Numbered from the stretch's first letter, positions 13,931 through 27,929 are shown. The stretch: DNA of 64,000 nt from Chrysoperla carnea (GCF_905475395.1 NC_058340.1:65078181-65142180); one strand, 5' to 3'. The notes: a model not told the origin generated them from the sequence alone. Program-made: numbers and translations.

Positions 13931-16004
13931 AGGGGTTACAGTTTTGTTAAGTACACGTCGTGTTCTTTTATTTGATACATTTTTCAGTATTGTAAAAAAG
14001 TTTTGGGTTATTGCACGGTACATACATATAAACCAAATGCATGCTTTATACTCAAGTAATGAGTTAGTTTTTGCTCTACAATACCTCGCAACTATAAAAA
14101 TATATAATATATTGTGTGCAAGTGATGCTTATAAATTTAATAATATAAATATCGCTCTTCAAGCATCAATACTCTAACTATAGTCGTCTCTGTTCATCAA
14201 ATGATGGATCTTTGATGAACTCATGATTAAATTAATATTTTGTTTTTATATCATAGACAACCTTATATTTTTTATGATATTATTATAAACTTCAAGATTG
14301 TCTTAATATTTAAGATAGTTTTTTATCACACACTCTAGATTTTTTTTGATATAGAAATATCCAACTGAAAAGGATAACCTACATGATTCATCATTTTTTC
14401 AACCCACTTTGCGATGAAATAATAATAAAAAGTTGGACGACCTAGGAATTTTTTTTAATTTTTGGAAACTTCGTTAATCAAAAAATGTATTTATAAAGTT
14501 TTATTGAAGTCTTAGTATTATTCAATCCTTCCATATCTGCTTAACAGTTTATGAAAATTTAAACTAGCCAGCGCGTGTCATTGTCATACAGCAAAGTCTA
14601 TAAATATAATATTTGTTATATTTGCTCATGGATAATTGAATAATATCCTGGAGCCATGTATGCAATTAATTATGACATAAATTATAATAAAAGCAATTTA
14701 TGCCAATAAATATAAAATTTTGTTATTGTAAAGAAATCTTTTGCTGTTAGGCTTTTAAGCTATTTTTTTTTTTATTATCAACTTTAATCAAAGGCGTTGG
14801 CAGAAAAGTTGGAACACGAAGTATTGACTAAATTACATTTAAAAAAAATTGTCACGAACTTAAGATCAGCAGGTCAAAAATGTTTAAATTTTAAAATATA
14901 ATGAGAAATAAAATCAAGGTTTATTATTTGTGGCCATTTTTATAGCTTGAATAAACCCTATAAATTTTTGCATAGTTTCATATTAATTATTATCTAATAT
15001 TAATTAGTTTCATGAGTTTTAGTTTCAAATTTGGAAGACACCATAAACCTGCCATCTTTGTTGGATCTTTGAAGTTCAATTTGGGACTGAGGGACAATTT
15101 TCTGAGATATAAACTGAAGAAACATTTTCATGATATATTCAAATCAGATATAATTTTCCCGATTTTTTGCAAATTTTCGGAAAATTTTGGAATGAAATCA
15201 CGAAAAAAATGTTGTTTCAGAATTTGATAAAACCTGGTATATATAAAAATCATTTTGATGCCAAAAACAAATTTGCACCGGATTCATTCAAGAATGTGGT
15301 AAATAGTTTTTGATACTGCGAAGGGTTTTAGAAATACGAAAATCTAATTGGAGGAATCGACAGAAGAAACTGTAATACTTAAATAAGAATAGTTGTTTAT
15401 TACTTAAGCCCCTTTTCTGTAAAAATGATGACGCCTTTGTAATTGTTCTATTTTTATATGATTTTTGTGCTAATAATTATAGTTCATAAAATTATATAAT
15501 TCAAAATTCAAGGACACGATTATGATATAATAGTTTAATTTTTTATGAGAGGGATAAAAAAAAGTCCATGGCGCCATGAAACTAAAGAGAATGGAAAAGG
15601 TTAATTTCACCATTCATATGTGGTGGGCTAGAAACTCGCCTTTTTTTCTTGTTAAAAAGTCAAAGTTGAAAGCTATTCATAAGTACAGAGAGAACAAACG
15701 AAATGATGGAATATGTTTTTTTTTTTTTTAATATTATACTGCGTGAATAGGTTTTTGTTATTCGTAGAAACATTTTCACTTCAATTAATTGAATAAAATT
15801 AAACAAATTATTTCATATTTATTTACGCTTATGTTTTTTTTTTGTAAATTATAAAATTTTAATGTTAGACATCGTTTTAAACCGTGAACCAATTATTCAT
15901 GGCACTATACTATAAGTAAGAATAGGACATTTTGAATTCGATTCGTTTAATTAGTCAAAATTGTTCGAATTAGTGGATTTCTTAGTTGTATATAAATGTA
16001 TGAT
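13931..16004. other. Intergenic with one small repeat fragment
   Basis: It contains the inverted family I fragment (13990-14045), otherwise A/T-rich with no supported exon. The 71-residue frame at 15012-15227 has no known motif. Confidence 0.5.
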
Positions 16005-16150
16005 TTGTATGCCTTGTATAAATGAAATAAATATCAAAATATACTAATGTTAGTCCCAAGCTTGTGACGCTTAAAAATATTGATGATACGAACAAAATTT
16101 TGGTAAAGGTGTCCATCATCTTATTAGTCTATTTCTGGTTTTCCGTCCGC
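16005..16150 (+). repeat. Dispersed repeat family A, truncated copy A4
   Basis: It matches the left ~140 bases of family A (AGTCCCAAGCTTGTGACGC, TTAAAAATATTGATGATACG) and stops near a TTCCGTCCGC remnant of the TCCG tract. Confidence 0.8.
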
Positions 16151-16353
16151 TTCGCACACCTATCAAGGACAATAAAATAATTTAGGATTAAGGATTAACT
16201 CAAAAATCTGTGATGGTGGAAGTGCAGATAACAACATTCTATAATATTAATAAATAAAAATTAAAAAGCATGCTTTTGAAGCTAGTTAAGCTTAAAAGTA
16301 GAAAATAAATAAATAGTTTAAAAAATTGTAATATTACTAAAAAGTAATAAGCT

Positions 16354-16500
16354 TAAGGATGCACGAGCGCCAGGACAATGTTGGAAAAAAGGCTTGATTT
16401 TTTGTAAATATGAAGTTGGACTAAGTCTTCTGAAAACTTAAGGTGGGAGGGTGCCCCATTAATTAAATAAATAAATGATTTAAAAGTGTGTTTTTATATT
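16354..16500 (+). repeat. Dispersed repeat family G, copy 2
   Basis: Same order of blocks as 8513-8665: TAAGGATGCACGAGCGCC, AAAAGGCTTGATTTTTTG, GAAGTTGGACTAAGTCTT, then AAATAAATAAATGATTTAAA. Confidence 0.72.
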
Positions 16501-17133
16501 TATTTTTTAGTTTTAATTTAAACTTCTTTCTGTATCGTAGGTGATTTAAATAAAATTATCAATAATCTGATAAATATGATCACGGTATCCTGGTTATAAA
16601 AATACCTACCTTTTTTATTTAAAAAAAAAAGTGGTTATTACTTACTGCACCTCAAATAGAATACTCAAAATAAAAAAAATAGCAATATAATCAAATAATA
16701 TTACATTTGTTATACCTATTATGTTTATTTATTTATTTATATTTATTATTATTTTTATTATTAATATTAGCAAATCATATTATATATATATATTGTTCAT
16801 GAATTTTATTATTGTTTATATTATACAATTATTATAACTTCCGTAAATACACCCATTCATTACTCATTATTTTCAAAGAATTTAGTGTTTAATTTTACAA
16901 ATTTTTGATATTTTCTTTAAAGTTGTCTTTGTTTAAAGTCGATGTTATCACTTCCATAGCAAGTCATGTTTTTAATCAAAGGTTAATACATAAAATTTAA
17001 TTTTCTGAAAAATTGAATTTGTATTTTTTAACAAGTATTCATGATTGGGTTTTAAATATGCTATTGCGGTTGAAAATTTTTCGTAAAACACACATTTCAT
17101 TGCATTTTGTGTAGCATAAATCCTTAAAAATTT

Positions 17134-17846
17134 GAAAATATACAATTGACTGAGTTAATTGTTTAAATACCCTGCATATAAAGTGCGGAATGTCATTATT
17201 TTTAATAAATTAGAAAATTTTAAAAAACCAACACAATAATGACGGCCTTTCGGCCTTCAAGCTATTAAAATTGAAAATATACAATTGACTGAGTTAATTA
17301 CTTAAATAGCCTGTATAAAAAGTGTTGAATGTCATTATTTTTAATAAACTAGAAAATTTTAAAAAGTATTTTGTACAATTTGTTTTTGTTTTTTGAGAAT
17401 CGTTCACAAGACCACTAGTTTAAGCTACCTGCCTATCGTTTATAGTTTTAATTGCCTATCTTTTATAGTTTTGGAGAAAATGGAAACCAAAGTTTTGTCA
17501 TAATTTGCGTTACGAGTAAACAGTAATGTTTTTCGAAAAAAATGTTTCAAACAATAGTTGTTTATTTTTTATAAGAATGATTTTTACATTTGAACTTTTA
17601 ATCTATAACCTCTATCGGTATAAAAGATTGGTCCTATGGAAACAAGACGCAATTGAACTATATTGCTCACTTTTTATGCCCTGAGCACGCTATAAAAATT
17701 TCAGTTTGATGACAAATGAAAATGAACTAATTTAGTGATTTTATACCAAAATTTTATTCGTATTATCAATGTTTCTAAGCGTTACAAATTTGAAACTAAA
17801 ACTAGTATACTTTGATATGCATTTCATATATGCAGGGTATAAAAAT
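17134..17846 (-). repeat. Dispersed repeat family A, inverted diverged copy A3
   Basis: The ends match family A in reverse: ACAATTGACTGAGTTAATTG at the left and GCATTTCATATATGCAGGGT at the right, with the CGTTACAAATTTGAAACTAA block inside. The first ~90 bases are duplicated (17134-17224 and 17273-17363) and separated by a short segment holding the hairpin GGCCTTTCGGCC. The (TCCG)n core is absent. Confidence 0.8.
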
Positions 17847-18810
17847 ATCGTACTTTGATACTTTATATATAGATCACTCCAATAATTACTCTTGGAGACC
17901 ATAGTTAACATAGCTAAGAATAACCGTTCAAACAAACAAACAAAAAGTCAAAATAGGTTCTTCATTCATTGAGGAGCCTCGATATACTAACAAACAAATC
18001 GATTAGACCTGATTTTATGTCGGAGATTTCTTTAAATTTTAATTTAATATTATTAGACAGATTTGGAAGCGTTAAAATAAGCATTAAGCAAATAAGTGTA
18101 GGTATACAAACACTTTTTGTTAATCTTTTTTAAAAAATGATTACCAATTGATTACATAAATACAAATAATTCACACATTCTTTTAGTATCACTAATAAGA
18201 TAAATTCATAAAAAGTATTAAATGTGATGTATTTCAAATAAAATTTAAAATATTATTGCATTATTATTATTTATACAATATTGTTTAATCTGGTAGAAAA
18301 AATAATCGTGACAATGATTATTATTTTTCATTACCTATAGATACTTGAAACAATAAATACCTATATAGGTAAGCAAATAATCAAACAAAAACCTGAATAA
18401 ATAAATACCAACTCCGCTACAGATATTTATTCGTATTTCGTGATTTAAATAAATAATAAAAATAAATAAATATCTGTACGAGTGTATACCTTATTATTAT
18501 TTTCTATGATTAGTTGTAATATTTCTATATGATTAGTTGTTTGATTGGCTGCGAGTGTGTAACCTTTTGTTTACAATAATTTTTAAATTATTTTTACAAT
18601 AGATATTTATTATTTAAAAAAATTATCATGTAAAAATAATAATCATATATCTTGTAGTTTTTATAAATTAATTGATTTTTCACACATATGTTTAACAAGT
18701 ATTATATATGGACGAACAATTGACTTTTTAAGTGAATTATGAATAATAAATTATATACCTTGTGAAAATTTCAATTTCATTAGCATACTTTTACGCATAA
18801 ACTTAAAATC

Positions 18811-18975
18811 AATATCGGTTATAACGACGAATTTCTTATAACGACGAAATTGAAAAGTCCCAACTGAATCCCTATACATATATGAATATATCGGGTATAA
18901 CCACATCAGTTATATCGACCAATATTTAAGTCTTGCAATTATAAGCCGATATATCTAGTACAACGACTGTTGTAT
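18811..18975. repeat. Degenerate TATCGGTTATAACGAC repeat, left part
   Basis: Several variants of TTATAACGACGAA and TATATCGACC recur at irregular spacing. The block appears to continue at 19345-19410 after the MITE-like insertion. Confidence 0.55.
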
Positions 18976-18997
18976 GAAGAAAGGCACTTTTGCTACA

Positions 18998-19317
18998 TGT
19001 AAGTGCATACTTTTTCAATTAAGGGCGTTCCCAAAAAATTTGGTTTCTTAGTATCTTTAACATCCTTACGGTGTTATATTTATAGATTTAAGCTAATAAA
19101 GTTTGCGTTTTTAACACATAAATCCTATATTGAAGTGTTGTTAAAGGTATGCTTTAAAGCTCAATATTTCAAAAATTATGGATATAGAAAAATTTTACTC
19201 TTAGTTTACATTTAATTGGTCCAGATTTTAACAGATTTCATCCACAAAATTTGAAACGTAGGCTCGAATATTTCCATACACTCATTTTTTTGGGAACGTC
19301 CTGAACGCCCACTTACA
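18998..19317. mobile_element. 320-bp MITE-like element inserted in a TATAACGAC-rich repeat
   Basis: The outer arms TGTAAGTG (18998) and CACTTACA (19310-19317) are inverse, as are the inner arms GGGCGTTCCCAAAAAA (19023) and TTTTTTTGGGAACGTCC (19285-19301). Similar degenerate TATAACGAC-type sequence lies on both sides (18811-18975 and 19345-19410), consistent with insertion into an older repeat. The short open frame inside is not convincing. Confidence 0.7.
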
Positions 19318-19410
19318 GTTCACTTTAATATGAGAGTATATCTATTATAATGACTATCGGTTAAAACGACCATAATTGATTGTTCGTTCAATGTCGTTAC
19401 AACCAATTTT

Positions 19411-22400
19411 TACTGAATTATTTACTTAAAATTTAGGCTTTTTGCTATAGAAACAATTCTAAAAAATATACTTTAATTTTTCCTCTAAATTCAAGGTACA
19501 AATATTTTATAACAAAAAGATATACGGTGAATTTAATTTGAAAAGAGACTGCCCTCTTGAGAAAGTATAGTGATATCTCAAAATAAATTTACTGAGAGAG
19601 CTATTCATGGCCAAAGGTCATAAAAATCAATTTTTGTTCGTTTTCAACTCGTTTTCACACCATTGATGATGTACAACGAATATTATTGATGATTATATAA
19701 ATATTTATTAAAAATTTTCAATAAAAAAAGTTATTAACTTAATTTAAGGTGCGAGTAAAATATTGTTCGAGAAAGTAATATTATTCAATTTGCATATTTG
19801 CGGAATAATTTAGGAAATAGAATTGTCCAAAACATTCTTTACATTATACTACATTTTATTTGCGCAATTCAGATATATTGATTGAGAAATCAGAGATTTC
19901 TGATGAAAACATCCTGTCTACAAAATCATCACGAACTCCAAAATCGCCCGAGGTATTCGTGTGAATGAATATTTCCTTTTACACAATCTCTGTGATTAAG
20001 ATTGTGATTTTTTGACTAAGATTAAGATTTATGAGTTTTACAAATTTTTCGGCTTGTGTTTCAACGTAAAATTATGTTTTAATACATTAAAAACAAATTG
20101 AGAAACATGTTATTTTATTATTTCTCCGTGAGGTGGCAGTACTAAAGCGATATATTGACGTCACTGGCAATTTAATTTACAGTTTAAATAGTTCAATTGT
20201 AAAATTACATGAAAAATCAGCTCAATCAAATTTTTTAGTAATTTTTAGTTATAATAAATCAACTTTTTGTAGATCAAGGGCTCATATTTAATATATATAC
20301 ACAGGGTATAAATTCATAGTATCAGTGAACTATAAATAAAACACTTAACATGTTATATTAAATAAAAATGTTGATAAATAAAATTTTTATTTAAACAATA
20401 AACCAAAAAAATGTTTAGTAATTAGGTATCTACTCTAAAACTCTACAACAGAATGATAGATCACGATATATTTGTATTTCTTTTGTTTGATATCATATAA
20501 TTGCAACATAAATTTTATTGTTCTTTTCAAATTTTTAATATCAGCTTGTTGTTTATAAAGAAGCTTCATATGCGTGGGTGATGACGACATATTATTTTAT
20601 GTGAGGTAAGAATAAAAATTTTTTTATCAGATAGGAATTTTATTTTAAAATGTATTACAAAATAAAAATTGGAAGGGTGTTTGGAAATAAAGGTTCAATT
20701 TGAAGAGAGATGTATTTTCCTTTCGTTCCTTCGTACATTATAAATGTAGCGCTTACTTTTTTTATTTACAAGACATCTATCTGAAAATTTAAGGTGTTAA
20801 TTTTATAAGTCAAGTACTTGTTGTATTCTTTAATGAATTTAAATATATAGCTACTTTTAGTGGATGAATTAAATGTAATATTAGTTTAAAAAAGACATAC
20901 TTTTGGTTTAGTAGTCAACCCAATACGTATGTACATTACGTTTGGTTTGATCAGGATATTTATTATAACATAACATAAAATATCCTTGTACTGACTTTAA
21001 AATATCTCTGTTATCTTTAACCCTGTTATCTTTAAAAACAAAAATTTCGACAAAAAATTCAAACAAATGGACAAATTATAAAAATATTTCTGCATATTCT
21101 TAAAATTCATGACAAGATGAATCGCTTGAAAAAGTTTTAGTTTCCTATGTGGCCTAGGTGAAAACGGTCAGTTTTTGGTGTCGTTTTTCTTGTCTTGTTA
21201 CACTTTTTTGGCTGTACCTCCCAACCAGCAAACAAATCAAAACGATAACGTGCGATTATTAACATAGTTTCAAAAATTGATTGGTCCGGAAGCTAACAAC
21301 ACTTTTATTTGTTTTGTCTACTATGGATATAGGCAGAAAGATATTATAAATGATAATGATAATTTGCACAAATTTCACAAATCCTATCTGTGCTATTAAA
21401 CCCAGAGGGTTAAAAGGTAGTTCAAGTTTGTAGCTTCTAAGATATCGAGAAAAATTTATATTGGGATGATAATTCGGCGAAAATCGAATGCAATACAAAA
21501 TCAGATTTTTGAGATCAAAATAAACGTAAGCTTTATTTTAAGTTGTTAGCTGCTGATGAAAGTGTCTTCATAATACGTGAAAAAATCGTTTACAAATAAC
21601 ATTTCCTTTTCAAACTTTTTAGCATTATTTTCAAGTATTGTGTTGCCGTCAATGACTCTCTATTAGTATGAGGGACAATTTATAAAATAATTCATAACAT
21701 TGATTTTAAAGTAATTCGACCATTTTTCAGACCTACAAAAGATTAAAGGAATTGAAATTTCATTATATGGCTCCTAATGGGCGTTAGATTCTTTTAAAAA
21801 GGAAAATAAATCCTTTCTGCATTAAAATTTTTACTCCTGGACTATTTACTTCAGACAAATTTACAGACAGAAATTTATTTATTTAATGAATGAACTAAAT
21901 TGTTTATTTACTAATAACTGCCGTAAAATATGAGGTAATTAAAAATTTTATTGTCTATCACAAATTAATTATGCGTAGTAAAACAAAAATAATAAATTAA
22001 AAAATTTTTAAATAATAATTTAATAGGTATATAGAGAAATATTAAATTAAATTTCATAATTTTGAACTATGGAATATTGTGAAGGAATTGTGTAAAATCT
22101 AAAATGAAATTTTTATTAGCACGCTTGATTTTAGATCTTTCGCTGTAATAAACATTGAAAGGAAATCTTATAAGTAACTTTCACCGGGGGCTAAAGAAAA
22201 TATTAGTTTCTTGTTAAGTGCTGGCTAGTTTTCAAAGCGTCAAGTCATTCTAAGTGTGACCATGAGTTCCTCCTTTAAATATATCAATTTTATTTGATAA
22301 ACATTTTCCGATTTGGACAATATTTATTTTTTAAATAAATACAAATATTTAAAATTATACGTTGACCATGGCCATTTCTAAAATAAAATATTTATTTTTG

Positions 22401-23153
22401 AAGCTATTTAATATTCTTATTGTTCTATTTTTTTTTTTTTTTTTAATATTTATTTTTTTTAACTTTTTACGATCATCTTAAGGTCAAGATTTTTTGTGTA
22501 GGAAATTAGGGCCAAATTTTATTAACTGTGTGTTAGTTATATGGATAGCCATCATATGGCCTTAGCTTTTTTTCTTTACATTGAGGAAATATTCAAATAA
22601 GAAGATAATCAGATAAAAAATGCACAAACCTTCAATTTGGTTGACACAACGATACACTTAAGCTTCAATTTTCCCTTAAAATTTTGCATGGTCTTTAACA
22701 TTTCATGTTAAAGTTTGGTTTCTTTATTTTCTGTTTATTTTCTTTGAAATTTTATTCAGAAATTATGAATTTTATTGTCAATATATGCACTTTGAAGAGA
22801 TTTTTTAGGAAGATTACATAGAGATAAAAAAATTTCAGTGAATATATTTAAAAATCTTTATTGTTTTACTAATAATTTACATAAATTTCTAATTTTTTCT
22901 TTTTTCTTCTTATTATTTATTATTACTTTTTGATTAATTTCATTTTTTTTTTCATAACCAGTTATTTTGGTATTAAAAGTATATACACGGAACTAATAAG
23001 TTTTACTGTTTTAGACAAATTGATTGAACAATTGAATTATTTTGATATTTAATTAATTTTTAATTTCAATTATTTACAATAAAAAAACTTTCCCATTTTT
23101 CCTAATCATTAGTGTAAGCAAATAATACCTAAAAAATAACTCTTATTGATTTC
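19411..23153. other. Intergenic, no gene seen
   Basis: A/T-rich. Nothing recognisable on either strand. Open frames are short and lack motifs. Confidence 0.55.
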
Positions 23154-23474
23154 AGGTAGTACTATCGGTAATAGACTTTGCATTCAGAATTTAATGAAAC
23201 TTGGCATAGTTGTCCATTATTATATTATAATTAACCAGTTAAAATTTTAGGGGTCGTCAGAGAACTGAAAATCTGAACGTCCAGTTTTGTGAAATAAAAT
23301 TAAATCTGTGATTTCCCATAAGGATCAATGTTAAAATATCTTTAAAAAATATCTTTTTTTCAGTTCCCTGAAGGCCTCTAAAAATTTAACTGGTTAATTA
23401 TGATATAATAATGGACAGCTATGCCAAGTTTCATTAAATTCTGAATGCAAAGTCTATTACCGATAGTACTACCT
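23154..23474. mobile_element. 321-bp palindromic MITE with about 120-bp arms
   Basis: The left arm (AGGTAGTACTATCGGTAATA onward) and right arm (ending TATTACCGATAGTACTACCT) pair over about 120 bases with few mismatches, including ACTTTGCATTCAGAATTTAA and TAATTAACCAGTTAAA. Flanks are TTCA and TTAA, a near-TTAA target duplication. It shares the GGTAGTAC terminus with the element at 10866-11374. Confidence 0.9.
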
Positions 23475-26238
23475 TAAGGAGTCTTTTCAGTTAAAAAAAA
23501 TTTTTTTTCTTCATTTTTTGTGATTTTTTAATGTGTTTAGAATACACTACAAAAACCATTGAACTTAGAATCTACCCACCTTAAAATAAACATCCATTTG
23601 GAAGTGATCGAGGCTTTCAAATGATTTACTTATTTTGAAGCAATTTTTTGAATCTGACTTGTTGCAAATATCAAGTTATAAAAAACAATATGTTGATAAT
23701 ATATACATCAAAAAAACTTGAAACGCGTTATCCTCCAAATGTGGTTTTACAAAACGGTTCCCACGATTCTGAAAAAACTATTTGATCTATCGACTTAAAT
23801 TTTTGTGAAACTTGAAAATAGCTAAAACCAGTTCCCAAAATTTACAAAAAACTACTTTTTTTGTAAAAAAAACTCTGGGAAATGGATAATATTTTCCAAA
23901 TCTTGGAAATGAGATCATCAATCAAGAATAAACCTAAATTTTTTTGAATACATCATGTCTAATTCTATTTTCGTGTTAAAAATTAATGTAAAATTACACC
24001 ATTTCCTATATCAAAAAACTAAAATCATATAGACAAGTTTTAATTTAAATATTTCCGGCGATTTTTAAAAGTAATTAAAAAAATTGCACCTTCAAGCATC
24101 GAGAGAATTTTGCAACATTTAAAAATGTAATTATTAATTTTATACAAACAAAATTTATAGAATTTTAAGATAATTAATTATATCGTAAAAGAATTAAATT
24201 TATACAATATGAAAAAAAAATTAAACGTAAATGTGACCTCTCTGACAATTCTAAAAATGTTTTGAACTTTGAAATAACAGCAAATCAGAATAACGGGATA
24301 CAAACATTCTATCATTGATCAATATAAAGTTTTCTATAAAGGGATCGCTTTTGTTTTTTAGATTAAAAATTGACGTTTGGTATTAAAGAGGAATCTTTTT
24401 TTACTCCAATCCATTCACCCTAGCTAATTTTCAGCATAGTGTTTAAATGCGCATAATTTCTATTAGAAATCGATTTTATAGAAATGAGGAAAGCTGACTT
24501 ATTTTAAGTATAAGAATTTAATCGAAATTTGAAATATTCTTAGAATAAAACAGCTTTAAACTTTGAATATTAAATCTACAAATTTTAAGGTCTCCGTTAA
24601 GTAGTTCCAATTATGCAAAAATTTTTTTCAAATAACATAGCCTTGATGAATTAGTATGACTATCAAAATATAATCTGTTAATTACTTAAACATGAAATTA
24701 ACATCAATCACGGTCATTTTTAAAAAAAAGTCAAATAAATATACTCTTCAATTAATTGTTTTTGTTACGAAATTTCATCCTTCCAAATTTTATGATTTAA
24801 AGGTCAATATTAAAAACATTTTTATGGCATTTTATTATAAATTATAAAATATGTTAAAAAATTCTATTTTTCAATAACTTTTAATAACATTTTTATTAGT
24901 TTAAAACTTTTAAATAAATAAATCAATAAAATAATAAAACTAAATTTAATTTGTAAAGTGAAAATTTCAAAAACTTGGAACGAATCTTCAATTTAAGTCC
25001 ATAATCACTCGCATTTTCTAATACCACTGCCTTAAAATCTTTCAAAAATGATATTGTTTGTTTGTATATACATATAATATGTTGCTTTATTGGTATAATA
25101 GAATAACCTATATACAAATTTAGGTTTAGACCAAGGAGAAATGTTCAGATTAAAAGAAATTAACGTGATGATATTTAAATCATCACATTTTTTTTACAAT
25201 GACACCGTATAAGAAAACAAGTTTTTCATTTGATTCTTTTTTATTTTCTATGACATGTTAAACCGTATAAAGAAAGACAACAATAATATTTACTCTAAAT
25301 AAAGCAGAAACAAAATCAGTGTAAAATGTAAAAGAAATACCATAATATCGATTGGTTAAATATGATGTAAATAATTATAAATAAATATTTAACATTTAAA
25401 ATAAACAAATAAACATTATCAGATCTAGTATTCGGCAAATAAAAGTATTCATACCTATTCGAATGTCGAATTATTCAAATCATACGACTCTCTACGTATT
25501 ATTCGGTGAAAGATATTTTAATACTTTCACTATGAGTGGTTGTTTTTTTTAAAGGCTTTTTAATTCTAGAAAACAAAACTAACCTTCAGTTTATTTCTGG
25601 ATTTTCCGCTTTCCACGTCAATATTGTGGAAATCTACCCAAAAAACATATAGGAAGTATTTTTGCGCTCGCTTTATCCGAGTTTTCACGACTGTACATGT
25701 GTGTAATAATGTATCTTAGCTCGGAAAAAACGCTAAATGTACACACAAATTTTCCGATGAAAAAAATGTATATTTTTTTATTTAAAATTATCTTTAAAGC
25801 TTAAAATCTGAGGAGTATTTTGCCGTGGGACTTTTTTGAATTCGATCAAAACTCGCCGTGATAAAAAATTTTAAAATTGATCATTTTTAGTCAAACTTTT
25901 TTCTTTTACCAATTAACTCCTTTTGATCCAAGGTATGCGAAAAGCACAAACATGTTTAGTTGCATTCACATTTTCAGTGATTGGTCAGTCATTTTCATTT
26001 CTACGCACTTTTTCAGGGATTTGTCGCTTACGTATTATATGCATATACCGTTCATATAAACAATACGGTAGGGAGACAAATACCTTAATCCTAATACAAG
26101 AAGGGTACCGTTCTACACGCCCAATTAGGGCTTTATATTGGTTCACAGCTTGCCTCATCGTGTAATGAACTAATACCTTTCTTGGCTATTAAAGATACTT
26201 AAAAGCTTTTACACTCATAGCTGAGTTGCTTTAGCTAT
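23475..26238. other. Intergenic, no gene seen
   Basis: A/T-rich, apart from the small family I fragment at 26040-26110. No exon was supported. Confidence 0.55.
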
Positions 26239-26803
26239 TTTTATACCATGTATATATGAAATATACATAGTATATTAAGTTTAGTCCCAAGTTTGTAACG
26301 CTTAAAAATAATGATGCTAAGAAAAAAATTTTGTCATAGGTGTTCATAAAATCACCTTATTAGTCCATTTCCGATTGTCCGTCCGTCCGCCCGTCCGTCC
26401 GTCTGTGGACACGATAACTCAAAAACAAAAAAAGATATCGAGCTGAAATTTTTACAGCGTACTCAGGGCGTAAAAAGTGAGGTCAAGTTCGTAAATAAGC
26501 ATCATAGGTCAATTGGGTCTTATTGGGTAAACCGTTAGAGATAGAACAAAAGTTTAAATGTAAAAAATGTTCCTTATCAAAAATTACTTTTTTTTGAACA
26601 AACTTTTGTTTTAAACATTTTTTCGTAAACATCACTGTTTACCCGTGAGGGCGCCAATTAGGCGGAAATTTTAATATGTACTATACTTGATTATAAGTTA
26701 TGTATGTGTCACATGTTTGTATGTGTAATGTGATAAAAAAATCAACACTGACTATGCATGGTATTTCAACAATTAACTCAGTCAATTGTTTCACTTGTTT
26801 TAG
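26239..26803 (+). repeat. Dispersed repeat family A, copy A2
   Basis: It aligns with 915-1615 over nearly its whole length: the same ATACCATGTATA start (26243), TCCG/CCCG tract (about 26379-26402), TTACAGCGTACTCAGG block and near-identical right end TATGCATGGTAT (26753-26764) plus CAATTAACTCAGTCAATTG. It lacks part of the right-central region present in A1. Confidence 0.88.
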
Positions 26804-27929
26804 ATTACATCTTGCTGGTATTTCATCAATTTTAGGTGCAGTAAATTTTATAACTCCAGGTGGAGATTTTCCGCGATTAATTTAGGGAACCATAAAAGTC
26901 TATGTTCATTTTCTGTCGGAGTTATAAAACAAGAAATAGTTCTATTTTAATCAGTAAATATTTCTTCTAGAATGTCATGCTCTATCGGTGATGGTAAAGC
27001 TGAAATAAATGATGGGAAAAAATCTTCGGACTTTGTTTCCGACTCATAACGTTGTGGCCCTAGATATTGTGTATCTCCCATTTATTCGTTTCATTTGACA
27101 AACATTTTTTAAGAATTCATACACAATTAAAAACTAACAACTTCGCGGTGCAGAGATACTTTTAACTTGACTTATGTGTAAATAAAAATAACAATTTTTT
27201 TTATGTGAGAGAGTTAAGAAACTTTTAATTTTACTTTCATTTGCATTTTTATTTTTATTCAAAAAAAACAGAAGTATATGGTAGTTTAGCGCAGCAGCTC
27301 AGCAGCTATTAGCTACTCAGGTATACAATCAAATGTAAAACACGTAGTGTACACTGTACTTCGCAGAGAGTAGAGTAAAAAAAACATTCTTATATTGGTG
27401 TTAAGGTCGCATTGAATACTCCATCACATCATGTAATGACATTTCATTTTATTTACTTACATTAATAAAATGTTTATTATTTTTTATTATTTGTTTTTGC
27501 CAATAAAATATTTTTGCTTTAAGTGAGTGTGTCCTTGAAGGGTCATCAATAAATTCCATTGGATTAGATTACATTATATAAAATCCATCGAGCCGTATAG
27601 GCTACAGATCACGCAGAAGTCGACATTCACACATATTGACACTGTCCGAAGTCATAGTACAGAGAATCAGATTCACGCCTGCGTTATCAGTGGACACTTT
27701 TGGCATTACAGGAGGCTGCTATAACTTATTTTCAATTGTTTAGATGTAAATGATGTAGTAAATGTCAAATTAATGGCCATGCTTCTTTCTAATGGACCTA
27801 CACGAGTCTGGTTTTTTTTTCGTTAAGCCTGTGGTTACACTCTCTCGCTGATCCATGGGTTGACCATGTCTCTAATGGTTGAACAGTTGAAATCCTGTTT
27901 AAACAGAAATCACCTTTCCAATAATTGCC
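26804..27929. other. Intergenic with a less A/T-rich block at about 27580-27720
   Basis: The block has higher G+C than its surroundings but stop codons in all frames I read. It could be a repeat fragment or a noncoding exon, and it was not assigned. Confidence 0.45.

Noticed and set aside
18419..18477. Small hairpin with ACAGATATTTATT arms
   Set aside because: Thirteen-base arms of A/T-rich sequence are expected by chance in this DNA.
25877..26165. Two overlapping short frames on +
   Set aside because: They lie on a small dispersed repeat (family I) and lack motifs.
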